Part shown: positions 23,516-34,962 of the stretch, in pieces
Layout of the letters: every line of letters starts with the position of its first letter
Numbering within the stretch: position 1 is the first letter of the stretch
Assembly: GCF_963169125.1 (NCBI RefSeq)
Contig: NC_084797.1
Location: forward strand, 92,103,868-92,167,867
DNA length: 64,000 nucleotides
From: Humulus lupulus
Lineage: Eukaryota; Streptophyta; Magnoliopsida; Rosales; Cannabaceae
Direction: 5' to 3'
Notes under the pieces: generated by a model
Database searches by the model: none
What the model saw: the letters and a program-made list of their open reading frames with translations, nothing else
Told to the model about the DNA's origin: nothing
Made by a program: the position numbers and the translations under genes

Positions 23516-26170
23516 CCCCAGATTGTTTTGACTTTGGAACGAGTTTTATTAATCAAAAAGCTATAAAATTTTGTAAGATGTTATTTTAAACATGTATAAG
23601 GCTCACTGTGAAATTTTACAGGAAAATATTTTTAGGTATAAGAGATATGATTTTTTAAAGTTTTCCCTAGAATATGAAAACAAAACTTCTAGGCAGCAAG
23701 CACTACCGAGATGGATTTAAACATTTTCTTGAGTTTTATTATTCCAAAAATTAGGAATTTTTTTAGGAAGCTTATTTATACATGTCAGAAGATCCCTGTA
23801 AAATTATAGAAAGAATTGGGCTACGGTGTAAGAAAAATAATTTTTAAAATTTACCATAAAAACTGGGCAAAACTTTTAGGTAGCAGGCACTGCCCAGATT
23901 CCTTTAAAAATTCTTATGAGTTTTACCATCCCAAAAATTAGAAAATTTTGAAGGGAATTATTTAAGATGTGTACAAGGATTCTTGTAAAATTTGATAGAA
24001 AAATGTGTTACAGGTTAAGAGAAATAATCTTCTAAGTTTGCCCTAAAAACTGAAAGGTAGCAATTTCGAACCTTAACTAAAAGTTGATTTTTACCATTTT
24101 ATAAGTTAAGGGTCCAATTGCCCTTCTTTTCAAGAAAAAAAAACATAAAGATAGATCCTAGGTTATGGGTAAGAATCGGTAAGAATGGGAGTTTGGGTTT
24201 TGTAGAACCTTCAAGAGAGCGATATGACATTGTTAGATATTATTTGAAACAGATTAATAAGTGGTATTTTTGTTAATGATAGAAAACGGTAAATTTTCAT
24301 AAGAAGATGACAAGTTGGTATTTTCTAAAGATATGAGTTGAGTATAACTCCTTTTTTCTAAAACCAAAATATGAGTTATCCAATAAGTGAGTTCTTCATT
24401 TATAAAATATTAAAATGCATGGCGGTGAGCGTGTTGCGGCGAGACCGATTTTCCTATGATACCGTTAAGACTGAAACAAAATTCGGCCTTATACACTATG
24501 AATTGTAGAAGAGACTATAGTGTAGAGTCATTAAGAATTTATTTCATGTAGCTATTGTGGAATATAAACTATAAGAATTTTCCATAGTTTAGTCTGAGTC
24601 ACTGTGTGGTTTCACTACAATGTTTTCTAAGTGTTAAGGCTCACTTTTGGATAGAAGGTCTCCACAAGGAAGCGCTAAGGAATCCGGGTAAGACAACTTA
24701 TGATATGTTTGGCTACAACACGTTAATTAATAGTTTAGATAATTGAGTTATTAGTTAATAATTTGAACTAGTCCTAGAGGGCTACTCAAGACCGTGGTCC
24801 TAGAGAATTCACATACCCATGACTAAGGTAAGCAGTCTGGCTAGCTACTGTGACAACTATGAACTCCGGCTGGCCACCGGGGACCTATGTGAGAAACTGA
24901 TTCGCCACTGCGATATGTAAGAAGTGGCTAAAGTCGGTTGGCCACCGCAATATGTAAGAAGTCTGGATCGCCACTGATGCCTATGTGGCTAAAATTGGTT
25001 TGCCATTGTGATATGTTAGAAGTCTGGTTCTCCACCGATGCCTGTGTGGCTAAAGCCGGTCGGCCATCATGATATGTAAGAACATTTTTCGCCACCGATG
25101 CCTATGTGGTTAAATTCGGATGGCCATCGTGATAAGTAAGAAGTCTGGTTCGCCACCATTGCCTATGTTGGTAAAGTCGGTTCGCCATCGATGCCTGTGT
25201 GGCTAAAGTCGGTTGGCCATCATGATATGTAAGAAGTCTGGTTTGCCACCGATACCTGTGTGGCTAATGTCGGTTGACCATCGTGATATGTAAGAAGTCC
25301 AGCTTAACACCTGCGACATAAGAGTCCGGTTAAACTCTGTGACACTTAAGTAAATTAATTCCGAAATCAAATTTCTATGGCTAAGAAAGTATGTCGAATT
25401 CCTCTAGGAATCTGGGTAATCGGTGTAACTAGTTTACACCCATCGACGCAATGGTAAGATATGCTAAGATATGTTGAGATATGCTAAGTTATGTTGAAGG
25501 TTCCTCTAGAAGTCTAAGTAAGTATGTATGATATGATACGAATGACTAAGTAAGTATGTATGTTATGATACCACTAAGTAAGTAAGTATGTATGTTACCA
25601 GTTAAGACTGTATGTATGATCTGGGATTTTTTGCGTGCAGGTGTACCTTTAGGTTATAAATTTTGGTTATGAGGCTTGACCATAAGTTTGCCAAGTCGTT
25701 CGCACATTCTTAAATTTTATGTTAGGGATCGGTTTTATCATAATCCTATTATTAGTTGATTATCTGCCTAGTTGTAGTTAGTTAAGCTCATGCTCTATTA
25801 ATGTGGTTATGTTTGTTAAGTTATTCTTACTTAGCATTTCGCTTACCTAGTTGTTTCGTGTTGTAGGTAATCTCAAAGGCAAAGTGGATCAGTGAGTGTT
25901 GGAGTTTATCTACGAGGATGTACATGTGGACTGACCTTTTGGGAATTTACATTTTGTGGATTAAGACGAATATGATAACTAATAGTTTATTTTGGGCTTG
26001 TTGAATGTTTTAAAATTATGACACTGTAATTCACTTTTAAGTATGTGCATACTTCCTAACTATTGTATGTTTTGAAAAGTTTTTTTATATGGATTTTCGA
26101 TTACCTTATTTTAGAAAATGGTTATGTTTTCTGCATAGTTATATTAATAGATTTTACGGGACATTACAAA
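23516..26170 (+). mobile_element. LTR-like sequence J, copy 1 (right part)
   Basis: No coding sequence. Its last ~1600 bp resemble 27650-28850 in order and orientation: 'ccgagtcac...cactatagtg', 'gctacaacatg', 'tgcgtgcaggt', then 'gttgtaggta...aaggcaaagtggatcagtgag'. It ends in GGGACATTACA at about 26170, an LTR-like terminus. The element lineage is not identifiable. Confidence 0.55.
24887..25310 (+). repeat. About 60-bp tandem repeat, seven or so units
   Basis: Units of about 60 bp built from 'aagtctggttcgccacc', 'gatgcctatgtggctaaag' and 'tcggttggccaccgtgata'. Each has two half-units that share 'ggttgccacc'. Copies differ by 10-20%. The array has no counterpart in the second J copy. Confidence 0.85.
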
Positions 26171-28852
26171 AGTCACATTGGGGAGAGGTTGGAGGTTGGA
26201 AATCATTTGGAAAGTTAGTGCCAAACCATAGAAGCCAAACTCAAAACTTTAATACAAAGGTAAAATCTTGACTCTTTACCTTAAACCTTTTTAAATGATC
26301 CTACCATCTGAGTTTTTGGGTCATGTTTAGTGTTAAAACAGGTGGGTTGATGATTATTATTATTTTTATGGCTGTTTGGTTTGCATGCATGCAAGTTGTG
26401 ATTGTTGGTAGTGGAAATCCAAAGTTTCCATAGGCTTTGTTGAAGATAGTTTTCTGCCAAAAATGTTACAGTAGCTTCCAACTAGTTTTACAGTGCCTAA
26501 ATGACCTGGTTTATAAATGGGGTTTTCACTAATGCATTATTTAGAAAGAGAACGTGATGTTAGCATCTTTAACCACTGAAAAATTTGTTGTATAACTCGA
26601 GTTATGTGCATTTTGGGATATCATGTGCAATCTGAAATGTTGACTGACAGTTTTAACACTAAGACTTTGAGCAACAATTTGATTGGATTAAACTAATTAT
26701 TTGTGGCTAAAATTTTAACTTGAAATTTTTATTATATTATATATTAACCCTTTGAAACAGTTTCTAAAAATTCATATAGGTTGGGAGTTATAATTTTTCT
26801 AATTTGGAAGATTAAAACAGCAACTTCTGTAAAATGTGGACAACTTAAATTAGAGTTTTGAGAACAAGTTTCACCTTGAAGGAGACCTCCATTTTTGCTG
26901 AAATTTTGTGTAAATATTTTTGTTATATCAAAGTTTATACTCGTATAGTCTCATAGCAAAAAATTAATCGGTTTAGGAATGACGTCATTCCAAAGTTTTG
27001 AATTATTCATAGAATGGATAGTTATCAACACTAATATTAGGGTTTGCTACAATAATTGGTTATAAAAGTTTTTTTCTGCAGTTTCATTATAAGTGGATTT
27101 TCAATTTACTCTTAAACATGATTAAAAAAATATTTTTCTAAATTTTTTGTCTTAAGATTTTCTTTAAATTAAGTAAAGGGGTCCAATTGTCCACTTTTGG
27201 AAAATAACATTTAAAATTTTGTTTCTTTATAATGAACAAACTTATTTTTCAAAAAGGGTTACCATTTTGATTAGGCTTACCTTACAAGAATTTTTTTTCT
27301 AAAAATAATTTAATAATTTTAAATTTTAAACAAGTCTTAATAATCATTGAGTGGTATTTTTTTAAGAGAATAAAAGGGATATTTCTTAGAGAGATTAATT
27401 AATGGTGATTTTTACAAAATCTTGTAAGAACGTTGTAATTAGACTCCGTCACCATTAGAAGTAGGACTCCACGAACTCATTAATGACTTCAAATACTAAA
27501 GACTTTTACCTTGAGGACTACAATAGTCATGGAACAAATTTCAGAAGTGGTTTTGGAACGCAGTTTTTCCCGACACATAGAGGCTGTATTTTTTAAATGT
27601 TTAAATGCATGTTAGAAATATGGTATGACTTAACAAGAGTTGAGTGTTAGATTATCAATGCCCAAATTGTTAAACAATCTTTCTAAGATAATTTCCATAA
27701 TAAATCCGAGTCACTTTATGGATTCACTATAGTGTCACCAAAGCGGGAAGGCTCACCTCTTGATAAAGAAATCCCGCAAATAAATGCTAAGAAATCCAAG
27801 TAAGTTAATCTTGACATTGTTAGCTACAACATGAAACATGCTAGTGTATTGTTTGTTATAGTTCTTTACACTAAATTGATTAAGGGATGAATTAGTAATG
27901 GCTAGGGGGTACTACTAAGTATACAGAATATTCCAATGAAATCTAGTGATTACTAGATCATACCGGTATACGAGTTGATGATCAGGGTAGGGGAAACACG
28001 ATCAAATGTCTGTTGATTTGTAATTGAGGTACTCAGGGGGGAGTCCAGTTTGTGTGTAAATTGATTATTGATATGTGAATTCGGCTAGCTACTGAGATGT
28101 TAATTTTTGTATTATTGTGAAATCCAGTGTATGTATTGGGTCCTCCGTATTGTACATCTAGTGATTACTAGGTAATACTAGCACTCGAGCTGGTGACCGT
28201 GGTAAGGGGAAGTACGGTCAGCCAATGAAATGTTTAAACAGGATTTAAGCACCCGGTGACTTTTAGTGGTTGTGATCTAAGAGGTGTCCGAACACCTCAT
28301 CATATTTTTGTAGCTCTTCGGTGATTTTTGTAGCAATTGTAGAATGGTGTTATGCATTTTTATCTTATATTTTCTTTGTTAGGATTTTTTGCGTCCATGT
28401 TGATTTCGAATTTAGTTGATTGTTCGGTACAACTAAGCTGATGATTCGATTTGAATTTTATACCTTGTGTGATAGGGTTCATAAGTTATCAGATACCCTA
28501 GTGACTTAGGCTTCGGTTACTCTTAGTAGAACCTCGTCCTTGGGTCGTAGTATGTTTTTGTTTGAAAGATTAATCTTACTAAGCTTAATTGCTTACCTAG
28601 CTATTCATGTTGTAGGTAAGGGCAAGGTGCAACAGTGAGCGCCGGAGTTTGCTTGTTGAAGTGTACATGTGGCCCGACCATTGGGATTTGGTTCGTTTGG
28701 AAATTACATTTGGGAAATTCTTTTTTTATGCACACTATCTATTTTTATTTGGAACAAATGTTTAAGTTGATGAAAATAATGTAATTGTCTAAGTGTGCGC
28801 ACCCGACTTTTTAAAAGTTTTTTATGTGGATTTTTGGAGAGTATTAAAAATT
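26171..28852 (+). mobile_element. LTR-like sequence J, copy 2
   Basis: Gene-free and AT-rich. It resembles copy 1 over its right half and ends at about 28852 in a block matching 26070-26090 (aagttttttatgtggatttt). It lacks the 60-bp tandem array. It abuts minus-strand gag sequence. It is either the second LTR of a rearranged element or a second insertion of the same family. Confidence 0.5.
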
Positions 28853-29170
28853 TTAAATGTTTTTTTCCATTTTATTTTGGTCATGTAAGTTGTGGGTCTT
28901 TACATTTACCTTCGTTTCTTTCAAATGATTAGACATAGCAACTTCATCTATAATCGAGTGCCATATATCATAGGCGTTCTCGATATGTATATATTTTCCT
29001 ATCATTTCGTCAAGCAAGCTATAAAGCAAGCAATTACGAACCAAATGATTGGACTTACTCCAATTACTATATTTTTCATGTTCTTCATAGCCATGTGAAA
29101 AAGATGGAACTAATGGGGGTTCTTCAACAACTGCATAATTTTTAGTTTTGAGAACGATCTTCATTTTCGT
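28853..29170 (-). pseudogene. Copia-like gag (UBN2-type) fragment fused to Tat gag
   Basis: About 100 residues read in continuous frame downstream of Tat gag. NYAVVEEPP, YSNWSKSNHLVRNCLLYSL and AYDIWHSIIDE recall UBN2-type gag of Ty1/copia elements: the W/ILxSL block and the tAkelW-like block. The Tat gag in element C has nothing like it at this place. The fragment is cut at 28853 by J sequence. The assignment rests on motif resemblance only. Confidence 0.45.
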
Positions 29171-29904
29171 TGGGTCCCCGGACATTGCTTGGTCGTGGGG
29201 GGTCCCGGACCGTAGAGCCTGAGTCCATCTGTCTTCTGCTTCTTGAGGGATGTTGCCCTGTTCCAGGAGGGTTCTGTTCATCAGCTATTTGACTTCTTGG
29301 GCTTCTGAGACATTGGTCGTCCCTATTCTGTCTGTGTTGCTGCGTATTATCTCGACCAACACGAGAGGGTTGTTGCTGCTCGTTATTTCTATTATGATAC
29401 TAGGTCTGCCTTTCCTACTAAGCAACTGGATGTTGTTCCGAATGCTATGGAGACCTTGGGTATTATGGATTTGTAGGACACTGGGGGTGATCAGATTGTT
29501 GATTCAGGAGGGTGAAGGTTTAGTGGCAGATTTGGCTGAGAAGTTTGTGCAGGTGGAACTAGTGGCTGTCCTCGAGCCAACTGAATGGCTGCCTCTAAAG
29601 TCATTGTAGCAGCTCTTTGCCGATGATCCATGTCCACCTGTTGTTCGTTCAATTCTTGGCGCTGTCGATCGATCTCCATCGTTTGCATCACCATAGTTTC
29701 GGCCACGTTCTCTTGGTTAGCTTTTAGAGTGGCTAATTCATCTTGCAACAACCCCAAACCTGTTCGCAGGGTTTCAGGATCCATCTCCTCCTCTTCCAAT
29801 TCCACCTATGGCTCGTCCTTTGCTACATCTGGTGGAGGAGGTGGATTTGGCACATTTCTAGATGTCTGTCTAGCTTGACTCGCTCTCCTTGAGTTCTTCA
29901 CCAT
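29171..29904 (-). pseudogene. Tat-type gag N-terminus (element D2)
   Basis: Starts with ATG at 29904. It aligns by eye with the gag N-terminus of element C (48362 on): the acidic EEEEMDPETLR block, then LQDELATLKANQENVAETM, then a Gln/Arg-rich helix ending LEAAIQLAR. It is a coiled-coil-rich capsid precursor N-terminus. One TAG breaks it near 29807 and another near 29282. It continues in frame into the copia-like fragment at 28853-29170. Confidence 0.75.
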
Positions 29905-29930
29905 TTTTATCTTAAAGTTCTTGAGTTGGA

Positions 29931-29948
29931 CTCTCAATGAAAGCACCA
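29931..29948 (-). promoter_or_regulatory. Primer-binding site, Tat element D2
   Basis: On the minus strand TGGTGCTTTCATTGAGAG follows the LTR end by three bases, exactly as in element C (48318-48335). The tRNA that primes it is not certain. Confidence 0.65.
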
Positions 29949-29951
29949 AAA

Positions 29952-30611
29952 TGTTGACCCTCAATTTAGTCAGTGACATGGAGTCATGAAAAAAAAATAA
30001 GAATTATAGAACGAAATGCAAGAATTAAAATGACACAATGGTTTTATAGTGGTTCGGCCCCATAGATTGGTAATAACCTACGTCCACTTAGTGTTTTCAT
30101 TGATGTAGACTCCAAAAATTACGATCAATGAACTAGGGTTCACTAAGTTTCACAACCTCTGAATTTGAATACAAAGATCGTGTATAAAAGCACTTGTTCT
30201 CTCTGAATACAAAATATTGTGCATGAAAGAAATGAATCCCGAGAGTCCTATTTATAGGCTCAAGGATGTACATATGGGCCTATGGGCCGTCATTAACTTG
30301 TGTTACAAGCATAACAAAATAGTAACATATATAATGATATTTACATATAAAAATAATCAAATATCTTGAGAATATTTAACTCATAACCGTCCCCGATCAT
30401 TTGCCTCGGTCCTACAAGCAGATCTGGTCGCATGTGTCTGCACATCTTCTTTTCCTGCTGCTCAGCATATTCCTTGCGCGTATCGAGCAACTTTAATTTC
30501 CTTTTGATATCCTAGTCGTTGGTCGACCAGATCTTCATCAATAACCAGTCACGTGCTATCCATAGGCCTTATAAACATTCCACGTCATCATACAAATATT
30601 TTAGGGAAACA
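29952..30611 (-). mobile_element. Tat LTR shared by D (as 3' LTR) and D2 (as 5' LTR), 660 bp
   Basis: On the minus strand it begins TGTTTCCCTAAAA at 30611 and ends GAGGGTCAACA at 29952. It has the same termini and length class as the LTRs of element C (607-615 bp). A TATA-like 'gcctataaatagg' is seen on the minus strand near 30255. A polypurine tract (AAACTTGGGGGTAAA) precedes it and a primer site plus gag follow it. It is thus flanked by internal sequence on both sides. Confidence 0.82.
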
Positions 30612-30689
30612 TTTACCCCCAAGTTTATTTTAATGCGATCAACATTTAATAAACTTATTCAACCAACAATCCTGCTGACCTGTCACATC
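30612..30689 (-). promoter_or_regulatory. Polypurine tract and 3' end of D internal region
   Basis: On the minus strand AAACTTGGGGGTAAA lies at 30612-30626, the counterpart of AAACTTGGGGGGCAAA in element C. The internal sequence of D upstream of this resumes at 40089 on the far side of the hAT transposon. Confidence 0.75.
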
Positions 30690-31263
30690 TAGGGTTGGGC
30701 ATTTTTGAGATTGGGCCGACCAAACCGGCCAACCCAACCTGGAATTGGGCCGACTAGGCTAAACAAGAGCAGGTCAAAGCCCATTTGGCCCTTGAAGGTA
30801 CAACCGAAGTCAAACGGTCCAACCTCGACCCAATGGATTCCTAACACAATATACCCAACCCGGACCAACCCACCCTAATACTAAACTGTAAAAATATAAT
30901 ACATAATACATATTACATAACACATTTAAACCTTTCTCCCTTCTCTTCTCTACAGCTACGCTGCACTCTGTCCAGTCTCTAGAAGCGAAGCTCACAGCTA
31001 CTACATGCGACAAAGCTCTCCTCGCCTGCTCTGCCACTCCATCTCCAGGAGAAGTTCACGACAGCTCCTCGACTGCTCCACCACTCCATCCTCGACTAGT
31101 CCTCGACTGCTGCTGGTGATTGCTCATGGAGGCTTCATGCCACCACGAGCACGGTGCTCCTTCAGGCGGTTGACGGAGGTGGATTCTCCACTTGAGGTCA
31201 CGCACGGATTAGCCACCAACCTGAGGTATTTGTATATTATTTATTATATGAATATATATTATA
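30690..31263 (+). other. hAT 5' region, leader/promoter, no clear gene
   Basis: After the GC-rich terminal repeats there are TATA-rich bases near 30890-30925 and a CT-rich leader. The frame at 31005-31274 shows no family resemblance and low-complexity Ser/Arg composition. I treat the region as untranslated, with a likely splice donor near 31225. Confidence 0.4.
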
Positions 31264-31268
31264 AGTAT

Positions 31269-32914
31269 TGTTGACGGTGAGAACTCGTCAACGAAGTTAA
31301 GTTGGAAAAATTATCAAATTAAGATCACTAATCGGAAGGCTGTAAAAACTTGAACAATAACTCAAGAACTAGGATAGAACAATAATGGAGAATTCAGTCT
31401 TTCATTCACACTCAAACCTCTGCTACAGTAAAATTTCCAACCCCTTTTCAGGTGGTCTTAGAGTTCATTTTATAGTAGGCTCTAATGGCCTTAGATACAT
31501 GGTGGTCCAGGAGACCAAGTGGTACATATGTACTGTGTCAGGGGAGTGGCTTCAGAGATTGTTGTCGTACATCCCGTACAAGAGCAGATGTCAGGAGGAT
31601 GTCTCCACTACTTGTCTGTACTCGTGTCTGATGGGTAGTGGCAGGTGTAGTGGCGCAGGAGGTAGTGGTGTCGATTCTGTCCTCTTTCCTAATGCTCCAA
31701 CTACTCGTCTATCAAGAGTGTTAGGATCATGCGTACGGTCCTAACGGTCGTACCCCGTACAAGATTGTACCAACATGATCCTTTTGAATTATTCTTAAGC
31801 CTTTCCCTCTAAATGTCGAAGTCATGGTTGACCCTTAGAGGAGACGCCCACTTGAAGTGTTAGGGGCGAAGAATAGGCGTGTGCGTGACGCCATCTCGCA
31901 AGGCCATTTGGTGCTGGACCTCATGCGCGCGGGCGAGGCATGGTTGGGGCACCATTTCGCGAGGTGCCTTACTAGCGAGGCCACCACTAGCGAGGCCACC
32001 ACCAGCGAGGCCACCATGCTCAGCGAGACGCTCCGCCAGCGTGGCCACCATGCCCAGCGAGACGCTCCGCTAGCGTGGCCACCATGTGCAGCGAGGCCAC
32101 CACCAGCGAGGCCACCATGTGCAGCGAGGCCACCATCAGCGAGGCCACCATCAGCGAGGCCACAACCAGCGAGGCCATCATCAGCGAGGCCACCACCAGC
32201 GAGGCCACCGCCAGCGAGGCCACCACCAGCGAGGCCACCACCAGCGAGGCCACCATCAGCGAGGCCACCACCAGCGAGGCCACCACCAGCGAGGCCACCA
32301 CCAGCGAGGCCACCATGCCCAGCGAGACGCTCCGCCAGTGTGGCCACCATGTGCAGCGAGGCCACCACCAGTGAGGCCACCACCAGCGAGGCCACCATGT
32401 GCAGCGAGGCCACCACCAGCGAGGCCACCACCAGCGAGGCCACCATCAGCGAGGCCACCACCAGCGAGGCCACCACCAGCGAGGCCACCACCAGCGAGGC
32501 CACCATGTGCAGCGAGGCCACCACCAGCGAGGCCACCACCAGCGAGGCCACCATCAGCGAGGCCACCACCAGCGAGGCCATCATCAGCGAGGCCACCATC
32601 AGCGAGGCCACCACCAGCGAGGCCACCATCAGCGAGGCCACCACCAGCGAGGCCACCACCAGCGAGGCCACCACCAGCGAGGCCATCATCAGCGAGACCA
32701 TCAGCAGCGAGGCCACCATCAATGAGGCCACCACCAACGAGGTCACCATCAGCGAGGCCATCAGATGCAACTAAGGCGTGGCTTCGCTAGGTACGTGGTT
32801 GGTGCAGGACAATGGGAGCCCGAGGGCATCGTGGCCCCATCATGTAATTAATTGCTTATGGGGCCTTAGTGCGCGCCTTTGATCCTTCGAGGGCGTGGAA
32901 TTTTGAGCCTCAAC
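31269..32914 (-). mobile_element. Full LTR of element E, 1646 bp
   Basis: Minus-strand 3' LTR. The part at 31850-32914 is nearly repeated at 33418-34142. About half of it is the 15-bp minisatellite at 31974-32764. No gene is seen. Open frames across the minisatellite are artefacts of its period. Confidence 0.8.
31974..32764 (+). repeat. 15-bp GC-rich minisatellite, array 1 (about 50 units)
   Basis: Unit gcgaggccaccacca, with variants (atca for acca; interspersed 'tgtgca' and 'tgcccagcgagacgctccgccagcg' longer units). The 15-bp period and lack of stops open long frames on both strands (repeats of SEATT, ARPPP or VASLV). Confidence 0.95.
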
Positions 32915-33412
32915 TTCCCATTCGGCTTCGGCACGAGTACTGGGTTCGATACCCACACAGGGTAGAAAGACTCACGGATGAAACCGTTGGCCTTCAACTT
33001 GTCAACCTCCTCCTTTAACGCTGCGTATCTTGTTGGGTCTAGCGCCCGCCTTTTTTGCTGGACGGGCCTTGCTTCTGGGGAGATGTTCAGGTGGTGACAC
33101 ATCACACTGGGGTCTATGCCCACCATGTCCTCATGACTCCATGCAATCATGTCTAGATTGTCCTTCAAAAATTTCGTCAACTCCTCCTTCACGTCACCTT
33201 GCAGGCTCCTTCCTATCTTCAATTTCCTTAATGGTTCCTCCGTCACCGTAACCTCCTCAGCTTCTTCTACCGGTTCTGCTCTTAACTCGTCTACGACCCG
33301 AGGGTCCAGCTCCTGCAGACCCCCCGTGGGCATGCATAGCGCCTCATGTACCACCATGGCCATTAGCTCACGCAGTTTTACAGGCGTGCGGAGTGAGGTG
33401 TTGTAACACTCC
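32915..33412 (-). pseudogene. Tat pol fragment: protease end to RT start, element E
   Basis: Read on the minus strand: EEARECYNTSLR at 33412, the linker DELRAEPVEEAEE, then FLKDNLDMIAWSHEDMVGIDP, PVQQKRRALDP, ALKEEVDKLKANGFIRE and VSNPVLVPKPNGK. These are the same landmarks as element C at 51150-51696, which places it just upstream of the RT catalytic core. It is open throughout but ends at LTR sequence on both sides, so it is a fragment. Confidence 0.88.
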
Positions 33413-33417
33413 CTCGC

Positions 33418-34142
33418 TTCCTCGCAAGGCCATTTGGTGCTGGACCTCATGCGCGCGGCCGAGGCATGGTTGGGGCACCATTTCGCGAGGTGCCTTACTA
33501 GCGAGGCCACCACCAGCGAGGCCACCATGCCCAGCGAGACGCTCCGCCAGCGTGGCCACAATGTGCAGCGAGGCCACCACCAGCGAGGCCACCATGTGCA
33601 GCGAGGCCACCACCAGCAAGGCCACCATCAGCGAGGCCACCACCAGCGAGGCCACCATCAACGAGGCCACCATCAGCGAGGCCATGACCAGCGAGGCCAC
33701 GACCAGCGAGGCCATCATCAGCGAGGCCACCATCAGCGAGGCCACCCCCAGCGAGGCCACCACCAGCGAGGCCACCACCAGCGAGGCCACCATGTGCAGC
33801 GGGGCCACCACCAGCGAGGCCACCATCAGCGAGGCCACCACCAGCTAGGCCACCACCAGCGAGGCCACCATCAGCGAGGCCACCACCAGCGAGGCCATCA
33901 TCAGCGAGGCCACCACCAGCGAGGCCATCATCAACGAGGCCACCATCAGCGAGGCCACCACCAGCGAGGCCACCATCAGCGAGGCCATCAGATGCAACTA
34001 AGGCGTGGCTTCGCTAGGTACGTGGTTGGTACGGGACAATGGGAGCCCAAGGGCATCGTGGCCCCATCACGTAATTAAGTGCTTATGGGGACTTAGTGCG
34101 CGCCTTTGATCCTTCGAGGGCGTGGAATTTTGAGCCTCAACA
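33418..34142 (-). mobile_element. Partial LTR of element E (5' LTR)
   Basis: Matches 31900-32914 closely, including the flanking 'ctcgcaaggccatttggtgctgg' type start, but lacks the ~630 bp equivalent to 31269-31895. It ends at the target duplication AGTAT. Confidence 0.85.
33498..33993 (+). repeat. 15-bp GC-rich minisatellite, array 2 (about 33 units)
   Basis: Same unit as array 1 with fewer copies and a different order of variants, so the arrays changed independently after LTR duplication. Confidence 0.95.
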
Positions 34143-34147
34143 AGTAT

Positions 34148-34962
34148 ATATATATTAATATATATATAACTAAGTAATGTATTATATATTATACTCAGTA
34201 TTATATATTACGTGATATGTATATATATTATAAGTATATATATAAGACTAACGAGCTCAGTATATATTATTAACTTTTGTAATTTGTATTATTATTTTGA
34301 TTTGGTCGAACTAACTAAAAAGACTTTGTTATATTATGTCATGTGATTTTGTTTATTAATATTGTTAATTGTATTTTATATTATTGCTAAACTATGTTAT
34401 TTTTATATATTAGGAGGATCTGATTGGTACTATCAAAACCTAAAGAAAGAGGAGAAATATTGTTGTCAAAGTGTTAAATCTCAAGGAATAGGTATATTCT
34501 TTCCATAATTATTTGATTAATATTGTTTTGATGATAATTCATGAACATATTGGTTGCTGAAATTGTTTGCTAAAAAAATAAGTTAATGCTGAAATATGTG
34601 ATTATTTGTGAATATTTGTCATATTTTGAAATTGTTTATTTGTTAAGTGCTGAAATAAGTGTTAAATACTATGATGCTTGCTAAAATAAGTTATGAAATA
34701 ATTGAATATGTCGTTTGGAATTATTGATTATAATTTTTTATTTGCTCAAAATCATATAAGTACCAAAATGTTTTGATATTTCCTTTAATAAATTAGTGCT
34801 TAAATAATTGAATATTTTGTTTGGAATTGTTGATTATTTTTTAGTTGCTCAAAATCATATAAGTGCTGAAATATTTTTATATTTGCTTAAATAAATTAGT
34901 GATGAAATAAGAAATTAGTGATGAAATAAGTTATTGTTTTTAATATGTGTAATGTAGGAGTG
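34148..34962 (+). other. hAT 5' intron region
   Basis: AT-rich sequence with TATA repeats at 34144-34260 and near-duplicate blocks around 34640-34720 and 34790-34870 ('tgcttaaataattgaatattttg', 'tgctcaaaatcatataagtgc'). A short purine-rich exon-like stretch (34414-34490) lies between a possible acceptor and a donor GGTATATTC. No other gene is seen. Confidence 0.45.

Larger units (their letters stand above)
31264..34147 (-). mobile_element. Deleted Tat-type LTR retrotransposon E with minisatellite LTRs
   Basis: On the minus strand it starts TGTTGAGGCTC at 34142 and ends CACCGTCAACA at 31269, flanked by target duplication AGTAT (31264-31268 and 34143-34147). It holds one full LTR (31269-32914), a 0.5 kb pol fragment (32915-33412) and one partial LTR (about 33418-34142). 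The pol fragment is joined directly to LTR sequence on both sides. Gag, most of pol, the primer site and the polypurine tract are gone. This is a recombination/deletion derivative that cannot move by itself. Confidence 0.88.

Noticed and set aside
31005..31274. Ser/Arg-rich frame in the hAT 5' region
   Set aside because: No similarity to transposase domains, low complexity, upstream of the identified start. More likely untranslated leader.
31974..32764. CRISPR-like regular repeats
   Set aside because: Units are 15 bp and directly adjacent, with no unique spacers, in a plant LTR. This is a minisatellite.
31857..32774. Long open frames (up to 311 codons) on both strands
   Set aside because: They are made of the 15-bp minisatellite, which has no stops in several frames. 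The products are simple pentapeptide repeats without family or start context.
33393..34078. Overlapping frames in the second minisatellite
   Set aside because: Same artefact as array 1.
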